DNA of 64,000 bases. It comes from CAZQYB01 sp964582985 (GTDB lineage: Bacteria; Planctomycetota; Phycisphaerae; Sedimentisphaerales; Anaerobacaceae). The notes under the pieces are model-generated. The model saw only the letters and a list, made by a program, of their open reading frames with translations, was not told the origin of the DNA and searched no databases. Location: NCBI GenBank assembly GCA_964582985.1, contig CAZOUM010000004.1, forward strand, positions 1 to 64,000, given 5' to 3'. This document shows positions 34,996 to 43,910 of this stretch, in pieces. The position numbers and the translations under genes are program-made. Each line of letters begins with the position of its first letter. Positions within the stretch are counted from its first letter, which is position 1.

Positions 34996-36264
34996 TCATT
35001 TCAAGTTCGGGTTTCTGTTTATGATGACCCTAATTTCATGTCCCTTGATGCCCTGGGCAGGTTGGATAATAAATTTCTCACCTGCGTTCTTCAATACCTG
35101 CTCGATAGCATCCCAGTAAATTTCTTGAAGAACAAGTTCCGGGCGTTTGCGATATTCCGGCAGAAGCTCCTGCAAATAGTCGGCACTGGCTTTGGCGGTA
35201 TCCACAATCCTTGCTCGGTAGACTCGAGCATCGGCGATTCTCACCTTAGCTTCACCCGCTAAGTTCTCCCACAGAAACTTCTCTTCTTCTTCGCTGACGG
35301 TCTTGCCGTTGAGAACTTCGAAAAGCTCCTCGGCGACGCCGCCGGCAGTTTCGTTAAGGGTCGTTTCAGCATAACTTCTGGCGTCGCTTATCATCCTTTG
35401 GCGTTCCTGGCTCGCCTTGAGGGAAGCTAAGAACGCCAAGTGAACCTGTCGAGGCCAGATCTTGTTCGTTAACTCCACCGAGACGACCTTTATCCCGCTA
35501 TCTATTTTTTCCAGATTATCCTGTAAAAGCTTTTCGACGTGGTCCTTGACTGTTGCAACTTTCTCGAACATAACCTCGTCAATGGTATAGTTGACCAAAG
35601 CGGTGACGACTGCATCCTCGAAAAGACCCTCCAAAAGCGGCGTTATGCTTCTCGTTATGACGTCAAAGTAAATCTGCCCCGGCTTTACGTCTTCGACGTA
35701 AACATTTCTAAAGAACCGCTCCGGGTCGTCAATCTGGTAGGTTAGCTGCCATTTACAATGGACGAGATGATAATCGCTGCCGTCCGAGCCTGTACGAACA
35801 AGCTTCTCTTTTTCACTTCGCGTAATGCAATACCCTTCGATTACAGGGTCCAACTTTGAGGGTGGCCGGTGCCTTCTCCCTTCGGCGAGTATTTCCTGTG
35901 GGTTCTGATAGTACCAGAAAGAATTAATCGCCAGATTTACCGTTTTTTCTACGGGAATTCTTACAATCTCATCTATTGGGTATGGAAAAACCCAGTGCAG
36001 CCCGGGGCCAAGGATTCTTTCTTCGCCTACACCGCGGATCTTTCCAAATCTCAAGACAATTGCCTGCTCATCAGAGCCGACCGTTTCAAGGCCCGAGACC
36101 AGAAAAGCAACGACAAGCACAATCATTATTACTTTCAGAATGATGAAGCTGACCCTTAATGCCTCGGAGAGGGACTTACCGGCGGCATCAAGCTCTTCAC
36201 CTGCAGATTTTGCCGGTGGCCCGGGGCCTAAACCGTTGTTAGTGTTTTTATTTTCTGCTGTCAT
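34996..36264 (-). CDS. hflK: SPFH/band 7 protein, HflK-like
   Basis: The 422-residue product has a single N-terminal membrane segment (about 45-65) and an SPFH domain (about 65-300), starting with the ETVGSDEQAIVLRFGK segment typical of HflK. A long helical region follows. HflK and HflC form a cage around the FtsH protease in the inner membrane and restrain its access to substrates. ftsH is not in this window. It lies 36 bases after hflC, and a third SPFH gene precedes both. Confidence 0.82.
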   Translation of the reverse strand: MTAENKNTNNGLGPGPPAKSAGEELDAAGKSLSEALRVSFIILKVIMIVLVVAFLVSGLETVGSDEQAIVLRFGKIRGVGEERILGPGLHWVFPYPIDEIVRIPVEKTVNLAINSFWYYQNPQEILAEGRRHRPPSKLDPVIEGYCITRSEKEKLVRTGSDGSDYHLVHCKWQLTYQIDDPERFFRNVYVEDVKPGQIYFDVITRSITPLLEGLFEDAVVTALVNYTIDEVMFEKVATVKDHVEKLLQDNLEKIDSGIKVVSVELTNKIWPRQVHLAFLASLKASQERQRMISDARSYAETTLNETAGGVAEELFEVLNGKTVSEEEEKFLWENLAGEAKVRIADARVYRARIVDTAKASADYLQELLPEYRKRPELVLQEIYWDAIEQVLKNAGEKFIIQPAQGIKGHEIRVIINRNPNLK

Positions 36265-36300
36265 AGCACCAACAATTCCAACCCATGTTCACGGTTCAAT

Positions 36301-37194
36301 TCAGTCTTTAGCTTTGACTTTTGGTATTTCCCTTAACCATTTGAAGGGCTCTGTATCAGCGGGTATAACGATAGTCGTGTTTGCGTCTACTATTCTTTTG
36401 AAAGCGTCGAAGCTGCGAAGCAGCATCGCAAGCTCGGGGTCAGCTTCGAGCATTTTATAATGCTTTGCGGCTTCAGCATCGCCCTGGCCCCGTATTGCCT
36501 TGGCTCTTGCTTCGGCGGCAGTCAGCAAAACATCCCTTTTGTAATTGGCGCCGGTTCTTATCCTTTTTGCCTCGGCGTCTCCCTCGGAAATAGTGGCTTG
36601 CGTCCTGCGCATTCTTTCGGCCATCATGCGCTTAAACACACTTTGGCTGACATCTGCACTGATTTTGAGCTGCTTTATACCCAGGGTCTTGATTTCAACT
36701 CCGTAATCTTCTCTGACGGCTTGTCTAAGGTCGGTCTCCATATCCTTTTGAATCTGGTCAAATTTTATTTTTGATGGGTCGCTATTTACAAATTCACTGA
36801 ATGAATACCGGCCAATTACTTTACTTTGAGTATCGTTAATCCGGCTTCGCAATTTACTTTCGGCCTCACCGACGGTTCCAACGGCGTTGAAGAATTTCAA
36901 CGGCTCGGCAATCTTCCAAACAACGTAAGTATTGACGATAATTGGCACCGCACCTTTTGTTGTTGTCTCACCCAGCTCGGCTTCGTAAACTCTCATTCGC
37001 GAGTCAAACTTATAGACCCACTGAATTGGAGGAGGCCATTTGAAGTACCAGCCGGGCTCGGTAATTGGGCGGGTGGGCTTGCCAAAGGTCATCACCAGGG
37101 CCGATTCTGTTTCTCTGACCTGGAACGAGATAAGGTACAGGCCTAAAACGATAACTACGAGCACGATAAAGATTGTAACAGCTATGTTTTTCAT
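36301..37194 (-). CDS. hflC: SPFH/band 7 protein, HflC-like
   Basis: The 297-residue product has one N-terminal membrane segment (about 3-22) and an SPFH domain beginning REXESALVMTFGKP-like, with the helix RMMAERMRRTQATISEGDAEAKRIR characteristic of HflC (written here only in part: RRTQATISEGDAEAKRIR). It would partner with HflK in controlling membrane proteolysis. Its ATG lies two bases after the stop of the large SPFH protein, and hflK follows after 36 bases, so the three are one transcription unit. Confidence 0.87.
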   Translation of the reverse strand: MKNIAVTIFIVLVVIVLGLYLISFQVRETESALVMTFGKPTRPITEPGWYFKWPPPIQWVYKFDSRMRVYEAELGETTTKGAVPIIVNTYVVWKIAEPLKFFNAVGTVGEAESKLRSRINDTQSKVIGRYSFSEFVNSDPSKIKFDQIQKDMETDLRQAVREDYGVEIKTLGIKQLKISADVSQSVFKRMMAERMRRTQATISEGDAEAKRIRTGANYKRDVLLTAAEARAKAIRGQGDAEAAKHYKMLEADPELAMLLRSFDAFKRIVDANTTIVIPADTEPFKWLREIPKVKAKD

Positions 37195-37196
37195 TT

Positions 37197-39260
37197 TTAC
37201 TGCTCTCCTACGCTGGGTATCTCGACATCTAACAAACCGGTTATTGGTGTTTCCTGAAGGTCAAGTATGGTGATTTGCGTATCGTTCTGATCGGCGACCG
37301 TGAGAAGTTTTCGTGTATTCTCTAAAGCCTCTTCGAGAGCCGCCAGTCTTTGCTCATGTATGTAAATTTCTTTAGCGGCCCTGTAGGCCTTGAGCTGGCC
37401 GGCAAAACGCTCTCCCGTAGCACGGGCAAGTGTCGGCTTTCTAAAAGCATAACTTTGTGCCTGTCTTAGCTTTGAAAAGATATCGCCCTTGGCCTTTGCC
37501 AAGGCTGTATCCAGACGACGTCCAAGTGCTTCAGTCTCTTTCGCGTCATCCTCATCCTCGGCAGCCTGATATTCCGCTGCCAGCCTATAAAGCTCGTTGG
37601 CATATCGCACTGAGCCCGTGAGGGAGCTTAGAGTCTTGTTGCGCTCGGCCTGGGCTTCAAGGATACGGGCCTGCTTCTCCTGATAAGCGCCGATAACCTC
37701 TTGATAAGCTTCTGCAACTTCGGCCGGCGGATGAATACCCTGCAAGCCCACGAACACAATCTCAACGCCCAGGTTCTCTGCATCAGCGGCCTTTTGTATT
37801 TCGCGGGTCAAGACTTCTTTAGCCTCCGCCCTGCCTGCTCCAAGAAGGCTGTGCTCAAGATCAGCTTCGCTATCGACCTCGATTCTTGCACTCGCTGCAA
37901 ACTTAGTAAGCTCGCGGTAGCAAATTGCTTCGAGCAGCTTTTCCGGCTCATTGTGACTATAGAGGTAAGTGTACAAGTCGTTGATTCTGTACTGAACAGG
38001 GACAGCTGCCACTACGAGACTTACCGGTGCCGCTCCAGCAGATGTATCTTCGACCGTTTGTTCACTGGCAACGAGCAGATTATATTCTTCTTTGTAGTGA
38101 GCCTTGCCCCACAACAGCTCCCTCTCAGGTATAACCTCGCCGGTCTTAGGGTCAGTCTTGGGCACAAAACCGATGCTAAGTTCCGCAACTGTTTTCGTGG
38201 GGTACTTGTAGGTGATGTCTATCGGCCAAGGCCATTTGAAGGTCAGGCCGGGCCCTGCATGCCTGACATTGCCGGCTTTGTCCAACGGATTGCCGAAGTG
38301 CTCTATTATCGCCTCTTCATTAGGGGCTACCACCATGACGCAACTTAACAAGTACAGCGTGATAGCAGCAAACAGCACCAGAGGTACAATTGCTCTTTCA
38401 AGGAGCTTATAGAACCAGGTTTGAGAGACATTAAAGCCAAATTGATAATCAATTGCACTTGCAACGCTGCGGAATATCCCACCCGGCTCATTTATGATTC
38501 CTAAGAACCTGCTGTCAAAGGCCGCTCTGCCGTACCGGCCTTTTAGCCTCGGGCGATATATGTCCAGAACAACATTTAAAGCAGTCTCTGCGCCAAGGAC
38601 AACCAGCAGGATTGGAATCACCCAACTGATGATGGTTATCACGACAAAGATATGAAAATGCGCCAGGGCCATCGCAACCGCCAGCGCAAAGCACAAGACC
38701 GCTGCGCCAAGCAGAAAACTGCCGCCAGCCCTCAACGGCTTCCACTGCGCCTGGGCTGACATACCGGTGGCATAACGTGATACCAAAAAGCTGACAAACG
38801 CTATTGCCGTCATAAAGATTGCAACAAGCAGCGGCTGCTTTAGTTCGGTTTCGGAGCCAGCGGGAACGGTTCTCAGTAGATACAGTCCGATAGCTAATAG
38901 ATAAACAGCTATTACAGCAGAGAATATAGGGATGAACCATTTTTCGAGTATCTGGAGGCGGCGTTGAGCGTCGGCAAATAGTCTGGCACGCTCGTCCCCG
39001 GCTTGAAAGATTGTGGGGGCCTCTTTGTCCCGGGCCAGTTGGGTCATATCGAGCTTTTCCTGCTCGGCCAGGCTGCGCTGGTGGAACTGAAGAGATAGTA
39101 CAAACCAGACCAGAACTGTAGCCAAAATCAGCCAGCTTACGGCGAAGACCGCAAAGAATCCGCTCCGCAAGCCTATCAGCAAGGTGATAACAAAAAACAG
39201 AACGCTCAAAGCCAAAGACGCCAGAGCCAAATATTCAGCGCGTTTGGAGGATACCGTCAT
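37197..39260 (-). CDS. Large SPFH protein with a multi-span membrane N-terminus
   Basis: The 687-residue product has about seven hydrophobic segments in the first 320 residues, followed by an HflK-type SPFH domain that begins near SCVMVVAPNEEAIIEHFGNP. A long helical region ends near QETPITGLLDVEIPS. The membrane part is an addition not found in E. coli HflK. I chose the ATG at 39258-39260 over an in-frame TTG 12 bases upstream. It is the first gene of the SPFH block and is divergent from the ABC permease at 39460. It may enlarge or replace part of the HflKC cage; this is inference. Confidence 0.75.
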   Translation of the reverse strand: MTVSSKRAEYLALASLALSVLFFVITLLIGLRSGFFAVFAVSWLILATVLVWFVLSLQFHQRSLAEQEKLDMTQLARDKEAPTIFQAGDERARLFADAQRRLQILEKWFIPIFSAVIAVYLLAIGLYLLRTVPAGSETELKQPLLVAIFMTAIAFVSFLVSRYATGMSAQAQWKPLRAGGSFLLGAAVLCFALAVAMALAHFHIFVVITIISWVIPILLVVLGAETALNVVLDIYRPRLKGRYGRAAFDSRFLGIINEPGGIFRSVASAIDYQFGFNVSQTWFYKLLERAIVPLVLFAAITLYLLSCVMVVAPNEEAIIEHFGNPLDKAGNVRHAGPGLTFKWPWPIDITYKYPTKTVAELSIGFVPKTDPKTGEVIPERELLWGKAHYKEEYNLLVASEQTVEDTSAGAAPVSLVVAAVPVQYRINDLYTYLYSHNEPEKLLEAICYRELTKFAASARIEVDSEADLEHSLLGAGRAEAKEVLTREIQKAADAENLGVEIVFVGLQGIHPPAEVAEAYQEVIGAYQEKQARILEAQAERNKTLSSLTGSVRYANELYRLAAEYQAAEDEDDAKETEALGRRLDTALAKAKGDIFSKLRQAQSYAFRKPTLARATGERFAGQLKAYRAAKEIYIHEQRLAALEEALENTRKLLTVADQNDTQITILDLQETPITGLLDVEIPSVGEQ

Positions 39261-39332
39261 CGCCAATTCCAATCCCTGGACTGCCGAACAAGAAAAGCTA
39301 AAAGGCAGTACTTATTCAATATATGCAAGCGC

Positions 39333-39361
39333 TTTACAAGTTAGAAGTTATGTACTATAAC
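39333..39361 (+). promoter_or_regulatory. Candidate sigma-70-like promoter
   Basis: TTTACA (39333-39338) and TATAAC (39356-39361) are 17 bases apart, about 100 bases upstream of the ABC permease start at 39460. They lie in the AT-rich gap between divergent genes. Confidence 0.4.
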
Positions 39362-39459
39362 AATAAACGTCGTTTTAGCATAGAAGTAATTGCGAAAAAT
39401 ACTACTTTCGATTAGGACGCAATAGCAGGCGGCAATTTAGATAACAGCCAAAACAGATA

Positions 39460-40422
39460 ATGTCCAGACTACTTACAATAGCAAAAAACACTTTCGTAGA
39501 GACACTTAGACAGCCGGTCTATGTAACAATAATTATCGCTGCTCTGCTCTTATTCTTTATAAGTCCTTCCGTGACGATGTATACAATGGACGACGACAAT
39601 AAGTTCTTGCGCGAGTTAGGATTATCTACGCTTTTTTTGACCAGCTTGTTCATAGCAATATTCTCCGCCTCCGGGGCTGTGGCCGAGGAAATCGAGAACA
39701 AGACCATAGTGACTGTGCTGAGCAAGCCTGTCCAACGTCCTATATTCATTATTGCGAAATTCTTGGGCGTGGCCGTTGCAGTGGCACTCGCACATTATAT
39801 TTGCACCATCGCCCTGCTGATGGCCATCAGACACGGTGTCCTTGGAGCAGCATGGGAAACGCATGACTGGACGGTCCTGGCCGCGGCTGGGGTGATTGTG
39901 GTCTTGACTTTTCTTTTAACTGCTTTCTTCAACTACGCTTATGACTGGAAATTCGCATCAACCGCCGTAGTTTTGACCGGCATATTTGCCACACTGGGCA
40001 TAATATTTCTATCTTTTATAGACCGAAACTGGCAGTTTAACCCTCGCGGTAACGGCATAAATGCCCTCGATGTTTACGGGGCAATACTATTGCTGTTGGC
40101 AGCAATGATAATTGTAGCTCTGGCAGTTGCACTTTCGGCAAGGTTTAATATCGTGGTGACGCTTTCGGCCTGCATCGGCATTTTTCTACTCGGCCTTGTA
40201 AGCGACTATACGTTTGGCAGATTCGCCGACACACATTTATGGGCCAAAATAGGTTATTTTTTGGTGCCGAATTTGCAAATCTTCTGGATAAGTGACGCTA
40301 TCTATGAAGCAAGTGCAGTTCCACTGAAATATATTGTTGTAACTGCATTTTATGCGCTGGCTTACATTGCCGCCGTTCTCTTGGTTGCGATTGCTGTCTT
40401 CCAAAGACGCCAGGTAGGATGA
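39460..40422 (+). CDS. ABC-2 type transporter permease
   Basis: The 320-residue product has six or so membrane segments: one near the start (about 22-42), a pair around 58-80 and 100-125, and further ones to the C-terminus. EEIENKTIVTVLSKPVQRP is the cytosolic coupling stretch seen in ABC-2 permeases. No ATPase gene is adjacent, so it must use one encoded elsewhere, or the ATPase at 31631. It resembles the permease at 30214 in the coupling stretch only. It is convergent with the acetyltransferase gene. Confidence 0.75.
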   Translation: MSRLLTIAKNTFVETLRQPVYVTIIIAALLLFFISPSVTMYTMDDDNKFLRELGLSTLFLTSLFIAIFSASGAVAEEIENKTIVTVLSKPVQRPIFIIAKFLGVAVAVALAHYICTIALLMAIRHGVLGAAWETHDWTVLAAAGVIVVLTFLLTAFFNYAYDWKFASTAVVLTGIFATLGIIFLSFIDRNWQFNPRGNGINALDVYGAILLLLAAMIIVALAVALSARFNIVVTLSACIGIFLLGLVSDYTFGRFADTHLWAKIGYFLVPNLQIFWISDAIYEASAVPLKYIVVTAFYALAYIAAVLLVAIAVFQRRQVG

Positions 40423-40436
40423 AATAATTGATTATT

Positions 40437-40889
40437 TCATACCTGCTTAATAACGGCTATTTCATCGCAATCTTGCTGTTTTGGGCACTTGGCGCAATCG
40501 CTCCAGACCTTCATTGGGAGTGTGTCTTTTTCAACTGCTTTGAACCCCATTTTCTCGAAGAAGTCCGGCTCCAGCGTAAGCGCAAAAACCTTTGATATAC
40601 CAAGCTGCCGAGCCTGTTCGATGGCGGCGATAACCAGCGCCTTGCCGACCCCCCTACCCGTATTTGTTTCGCCGACCGCTAATGATTTTATCTCTGCAAG
40701 GTCGGACCAGACCACCTCTAATGCGCAGCAGCCGACAACGTTGCCGTCAAGCTCAGCGATAGTGAAGGTCTGGAGGTTCTCGTAAATATCAGCCATCGAG
40801 CGAAACAGCATCCTGTCACGCTCTGCGTGAGAATTAATCAGAGAATAGATTCCTTCTGCATCCGATACTTTTGCGCCTCGTACTTTCAT
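40437..40889 (-). CDS. GNAT acetyltransferase resembling short N-acetylglutamate synthase
   Basis: The 150-residue product has the GNAT fold: the acetyl-CoA loop lies in LAVGETNTGRGVGKALV, preceded by VGCCALEVVWSDLAEIKSL. The C-terminal segment DCAKCPKQQDCDEIAV matches the Cys-rich tail of short ArgA-type N-acetylglutamate synthases, which perform the first step of arginine synthesis. argG at 57059 belongs to the same pathway but is far away. I chose the ATG at 40887-40889 and left out seven upstream in-frame codons. Assignment to ArgA is likely but not certain. Confidence 0.72.
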   Translation of the reverse strand: MKVRGAKVSDAEGIYSLINSHAERDRMLFRSMADIYENLQTFTIAELDGNVVGCCALEVVWSDLAEIKSLAVGETNTGRGVGKALVIAAIEQARQLGISKVFALTLEPDFFEKMGFKAVEKDTLPMKVWSDCAKCPKQQDCDEIAVIKQV

Positions 40890-41023
40890 AATTGACAAAG
40901 TATACTCCATCGCGTCAAGTTTTCCAGCATCAATTCTGAGGAATCGAAATCAGACGTGAGCAATTTCGAAAAAACGAAAAAAGACTGGAAAAATTGTTGT
41001 GTAACAGTAGAATGACCGCAATT

Positions 41024-41497
41024 ATGAGATTTATACTTATTGACAAGGTTATTTCGCTCGAGCCTGGCAAGGAAATAAAGGCCATCAAGACCGTCTCTTT
41101 GGCCGAGGAATATCTGGCAGACCATTTTCCGGCATTTCCCGTCCTGCCCGGCGTGCTGCTGCTGGAAGGACTAATCGAATCGGCGTCCTGGCTGGTCCGA
41201 GAGACAGAAAATTTTGCCCACAGTATGATATTGCTCGAACAGGCAAGAAATGTAAAATATAGAAGTTTTGTTGCGCCCGGCGCGCAGATAGAATATACTG
41301 TCCAGGCTAAAGCTATCGAAGAAAACGTCAGCAGCTTCTCGGGCTTCGGTTTATCGAACGGCGAACGAATTGTAGAGGCAAAATTCGCGTTGCGGCATTT
41401 TAATCTGGCTGATGAATACTCAGCAATGGCTGCTGCCGACGCTACGATTATCGAAAGTCTGAAACAGCGCTGGAGACTGCTCAAGACTGAAAAGTAA
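41024..41497 (+). CDS. fabZ: FabZ-like hot-dog 3-hydroxyacyl-ACP dehydratase (first copy)
   Basis: The 157-residue product has the catalytic pattern of FabZ: His in DHFPAFPVLPGVLLLEG and the downstream Glu, followed by the hot-dog beta sheet. It would dehydrate 3-hydroxyacyl groups on an acyl carrier protein. In-frame starts at 40994 and 41012 exist; I prefer 41024 because the start MRFILIDKV matches its paralogue's MRWIWIDKF. It heads a block of dehydratase, ACP, dehydratase and two ketosynthases. Confidence 0.78.
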   Translation: MRFILIDKVISLEPGKEIKAIKTVSLAEEYLADHFPAFPVLPGVLLLEGLIESASWLVRETENFAHSMILLEQARNVKYRSFVAPGAQIEYTVQAKAIEENVSSFSGFGLSNGERIVEAKFALRHFNLADEYSAMAAADATIIESLKQRWRLLKTEK

Positions 41498-41552
41498 TAA
41501 ATGGTGAACGTTATTCGTTGTAATCTTAGAGAATACTGGAGGTAAAACGAAC

Positions 41553-41945
41553 ATGGCAATGAGTCGGGATGAGATTTTTCAGGGGGTTCAGGAAGTACTG
41601 GTCGATGCCTTGGGAGTTGACAACGAGGAAGTTACTGCTGAAGCGACGTTGATGGGAGATTTGGGAGCGGAAAGCATTGACTTCCTGGACATAGTATTTC
41701 GGCTGGAGAAGACATTCGGGATAAAGATTCCGAGGGAAGAGCTATTCCCTGCAGAGAGTCTGCTGAGCGATCCTGAATATGTCAGTAACGGCAAACTGAC
41801 CGAAAAAGGCCTGGCTGGGCTGCGGGACAAGATGCCGCACACCGACCTTGCCGAGTTTGAGAGTGACCCCGACATCAACAAATTAGGCGATTTGTTTACC
41901 GTCGGTGCAATTGTAAACTACGTCGAGACCAAACTTGGCTCGTGA
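41553..41945 (+). CDS. Enlarged acyl carrier protein
   Basis: The 130-residue product carries the ACP four-helix core with phosphopantetheine attachment at S41 (GAESIDFLDIVFRLEKTFG). Usual ACPs have about 78 residues; here roughly 40 extra residues (about 63-108) lie between helix II and the last helix (FTVGAIVNYVETKL). GGAGG-type ribosome binding sequence GGAGG precedes the ATG. It would carry the growing chain for the flanking dehydratases and ketosynthases. The insertion suggests a dedicated rather than housekeeping ACP. Confidence 0.85.
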   Translation: MAMSRDEIFQGVQEVLVDALGVDNEEVTAEATLMGDLGAESIDFLDIVFRLEKTFGIKIPREELFPAESLLSDPEYVSNGKLTEKGLAGLRDKMPHTDLAEFESDPDINKLGDLFTVGAIVNYVETKLGS

Positions 41946-42032
41946 GTACGCGAGTAGGCGAATAATCTGCCGGCGCTGCCATTTTGCAGGCAGTCGCAGA
42001 CGGATTTGTTATGCGTAATGCTCAAAATAATA

Positions 42033-42054
42033 AGCCCTGGGTAAGACCAGGGCT
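42033..42054 (+). promoter_or_regulatory. Intercistronic hairpin
   Basis: AGCCCTGG (42033-42040) and CCAGGGCT (42047-42054) form an 8-bp perfect stem with loop GTAAGA, 24 bases before the second dehydratase start. There is no T tract, so it is more likely an RNA-processing or stability element than a terminator. Confidence 0.4.
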
Positions 42055-42078
42055 AAATACTAATATCTAAACGCGAAA

Positions 42079-42582
42079 ATGCGCTGGATCTGGATAGACA
42101 AGTTTGTTGAATTTAACAGCGGCAAAAACGCGGTGGCGGTAAAAAACGTCACGCTGGCCGAAGAGCATTTGCACGACCATTTTCCAGGCTTTCCCGTGAT
42201 GCCGGAGACGTTATGTATTGAGGCAATGGCCCAGACCGCAGGTATACTCGTGGGTGAAGCGAAAAAGTTTCAGGAAAAGGTCATCCTTGCAAAAATCAAA
42301 AAAGCTGTTTTCTTCAACTACGTAAAGCCCGGAGACACGATAAACATACACGCAAAAATTGAATCTATCACCTCGGAAGCCGCAAGTACAACTGGTAAAA
42401 TTACCTGCACAGACGAACTTGTCGCGGAGATAGATTTGATGTTCAGCCATATAGACCAAAACCTGGCGGGTAAAGAGTTCCCTGAGGAAAACTTCGTTTT
42501 CACCGATATGTTTAAGTCACTTCTGCGCGGCGTCGTACTTGCGGACCGGAGTGGCGGCGCGCTGGAATCGGAGCAAGATTGA
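42079..42582 (+). CDS. fabZ: FabZ-like hot-dog 3-hydroxyacyl-ACP dehydratase (second copy)
   Basis: The 167-residue product has the FabZ catalytic region HDHFPGFPVMPETLCIEAMAQ, with His and Glu both present. The protein extends about 20 residues beyond the fold. It is a clear paralogue of the dehydratase at 41024. The stop overlaps the start of the next ketosynthase gene by one base (TGATG), so they are coupled. No clear ribosome binding sequence precedes the ATG. Two dehydratases may act on chains of different length or as a heteromer. Confidence 0.82.
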   Translation: MRWIWIDKFVEFNSGKNAVAVKNVTLAEEHLHDHFPGFPVMPETLCIEAMAQTAGILVGEAKKFQEKVILAKIKKAVFFNYVKPGDTINIHAKIESITSEAASTTGKITCTDELVAEIDLMFSHIDQNLAGKEFPEENFVFTDMFKSLLRGVVLADRSGGALESEQD

Positions 42583-43910
42583 TGAGTTCAGCTCGCGTGG
42601 TAGTAACCGGCCTTGGTGCGGTAAGCCCCCTCGGAATGACGGTTAGTGAACTGTGGGAGGGTCTCTGTGCCGGCCGGTGCGGAATAGGCAGAATTACAGC
42701 GTTTGACCCCGTAGGCTTTAGCTGCAAGTTAGCCGGCCAGGTCCCCGATTACAAAATACAACAGTATGTCACCAAGACATACCGCAAAGCCACCAAACTC
42801 ATGTCCAGGGACATCGAACTGGCGGTCATAGCGGCGGACGAAGCCCTTAAAAGCAGCGGACTTATTACAAAGGGTATTGACCCCGAAAGAGTCAATATCA
42901 ACCCGGAGCGTATGGCGATAAATCTCGGTGCAGGCCTTATAAGCTGCGATTTGGTCGAGCTGGCTCCGGCAGCGGCCGCGAGCGTTACCGATGGTGAGTT
43001 TGATTTTCGCAAGTGGGGTAAGGACGGCCTTGAGTTAGTGACGCCATTATGGTTGTTGAAGTATTTGCCCAATATGCTCGCCTGCCATATAGGTATTATT
43101 CACGACATCCAGGGGCCAAGTAACAGTATCACTTGTGCCGAAGCCAGTGCACATCTGGCGCTCGGTGAAGCGGCCCAAATTATCGCTCGCGGTGATACCG
43201 ATATTGCACTGGCCGGGGGCGCCGAGGCGAAAGTGAATCCGATAGTTATGATTCGTCAGTGCCTGCTCAAAAGAGCCACAAGCGAAAATAATGACGCTCC
43301 CGCTTCTGCCTGCAGGCCTTTCGATGCCGACGCTAAAGGCTCAGTCTTCGGCGAAGCAGCCGCGATAGTTGTGTTGGAAAACGTTGAAAACGCACAGAGC
43401 CGAGGCGCAAAGATTTATGCGGAAGTAGTCGGTGTCGGGACAAGCAATAGCATCAATCCGGCGTATGAACATCTCGAGCCGGACGGCTGCGGGTTACAGT
43501 TAGCAATAGAAAAAGCAATGGCGGATGCACAGATTCAGCCGGAGGATTTGGACCTGATTATCCCGCACGGCACCGGCATACCAGCCGACGATTTGGCCGA
43601 GGCAAAGGCGATTGAGGCAGCTCTTGGCAAAGCCGCAAAAGAAATTCCTGTCTGGCCCACCAAGAGTATGCTCAGCAACACAGGTGCTGCAGGTGGAGCG
43701 ATTGATGTTATCGCCGCAGTTTGTGCAATGGCTGACAGTAAGATACCTCCTGCAAGAAATTGCGACAGAAAAACCGACGGTTGTAACTTAAATATTGTGT
43801 CCCAAGAACAACAAACTAATATTGCTTACGCACTTTGCTGCAGTTATACATACGGTGGACAAACCGCTGCACTTGTGCTAAAGAATTTTGATGCCGAGGC
43901 GGTCAAATAA
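42582..43910 (+). CDS. Beta-ketoacyl synthase with altered catalytic site (FabF-like)
   Basis: The 442-residue product has the thiolase fold of FabF-type condensing enzymes. The nucleophile C185 (SNSITCAEASAH) and first His H329 (IPHGTG) are present, but the second His is replaced: the usual KSxxGH reads K361-S-M-L-S-N366. Such a change usually abolishes or alters decarboxylation. Because Cys is kept it is not a standard chain-length factor, which loses the Cys. It is followed without a gap by a canonical ketosynthase, so a heterodimer in which this subunit has a non-catalytic or modified role is a reasonable inference. I chose the ATG at 42582 over a TTG three bases upstream. Confidence 0.85.
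   Translation: MSSARVVVTGLGAVSPLGMTVSELWEGLCAGRCGIGRITAFDPVGFSCKLAGQVPDYKIQQYVTKTYRKATKLMSRDIELAVIAADEALKSSGLITKGIDPERVNINPERMAINLGAGLISCDLVELAPAAAASVTDGEFDFRKWGKDGLELVTPLWLLKYLPNMLACHIGIIHDIQGPSNSITCAEASAHLALGEAAQIIARGDTDIALAGGAEAKVNPIVMIRQCLLKRATSENNDAPASACRPFDADAKGSVFGEAAAIVVLENVENAQSRGAKIYAEVVGVGTSNSINPAYEHLEPDGCGLQLAIEKAMADAQIQPEDLDLIIPHGTGIPADDLAEAKAIEAALGKAAKEIPVWPTKSMLSNTGAAGGAIDVIAAVCAMADSKIPPARNCDRKTDGCNLNIVSQEQQTNIAYALCCSYTYGGQTAALVLKNFDAEAVK

Noticed and set aside
42582..43910. First ketosynthase as a chain-length factor
   Set aside because: Chain-length factors lose the nucleophilic Cys; here C185 is present and only the second His is changed.
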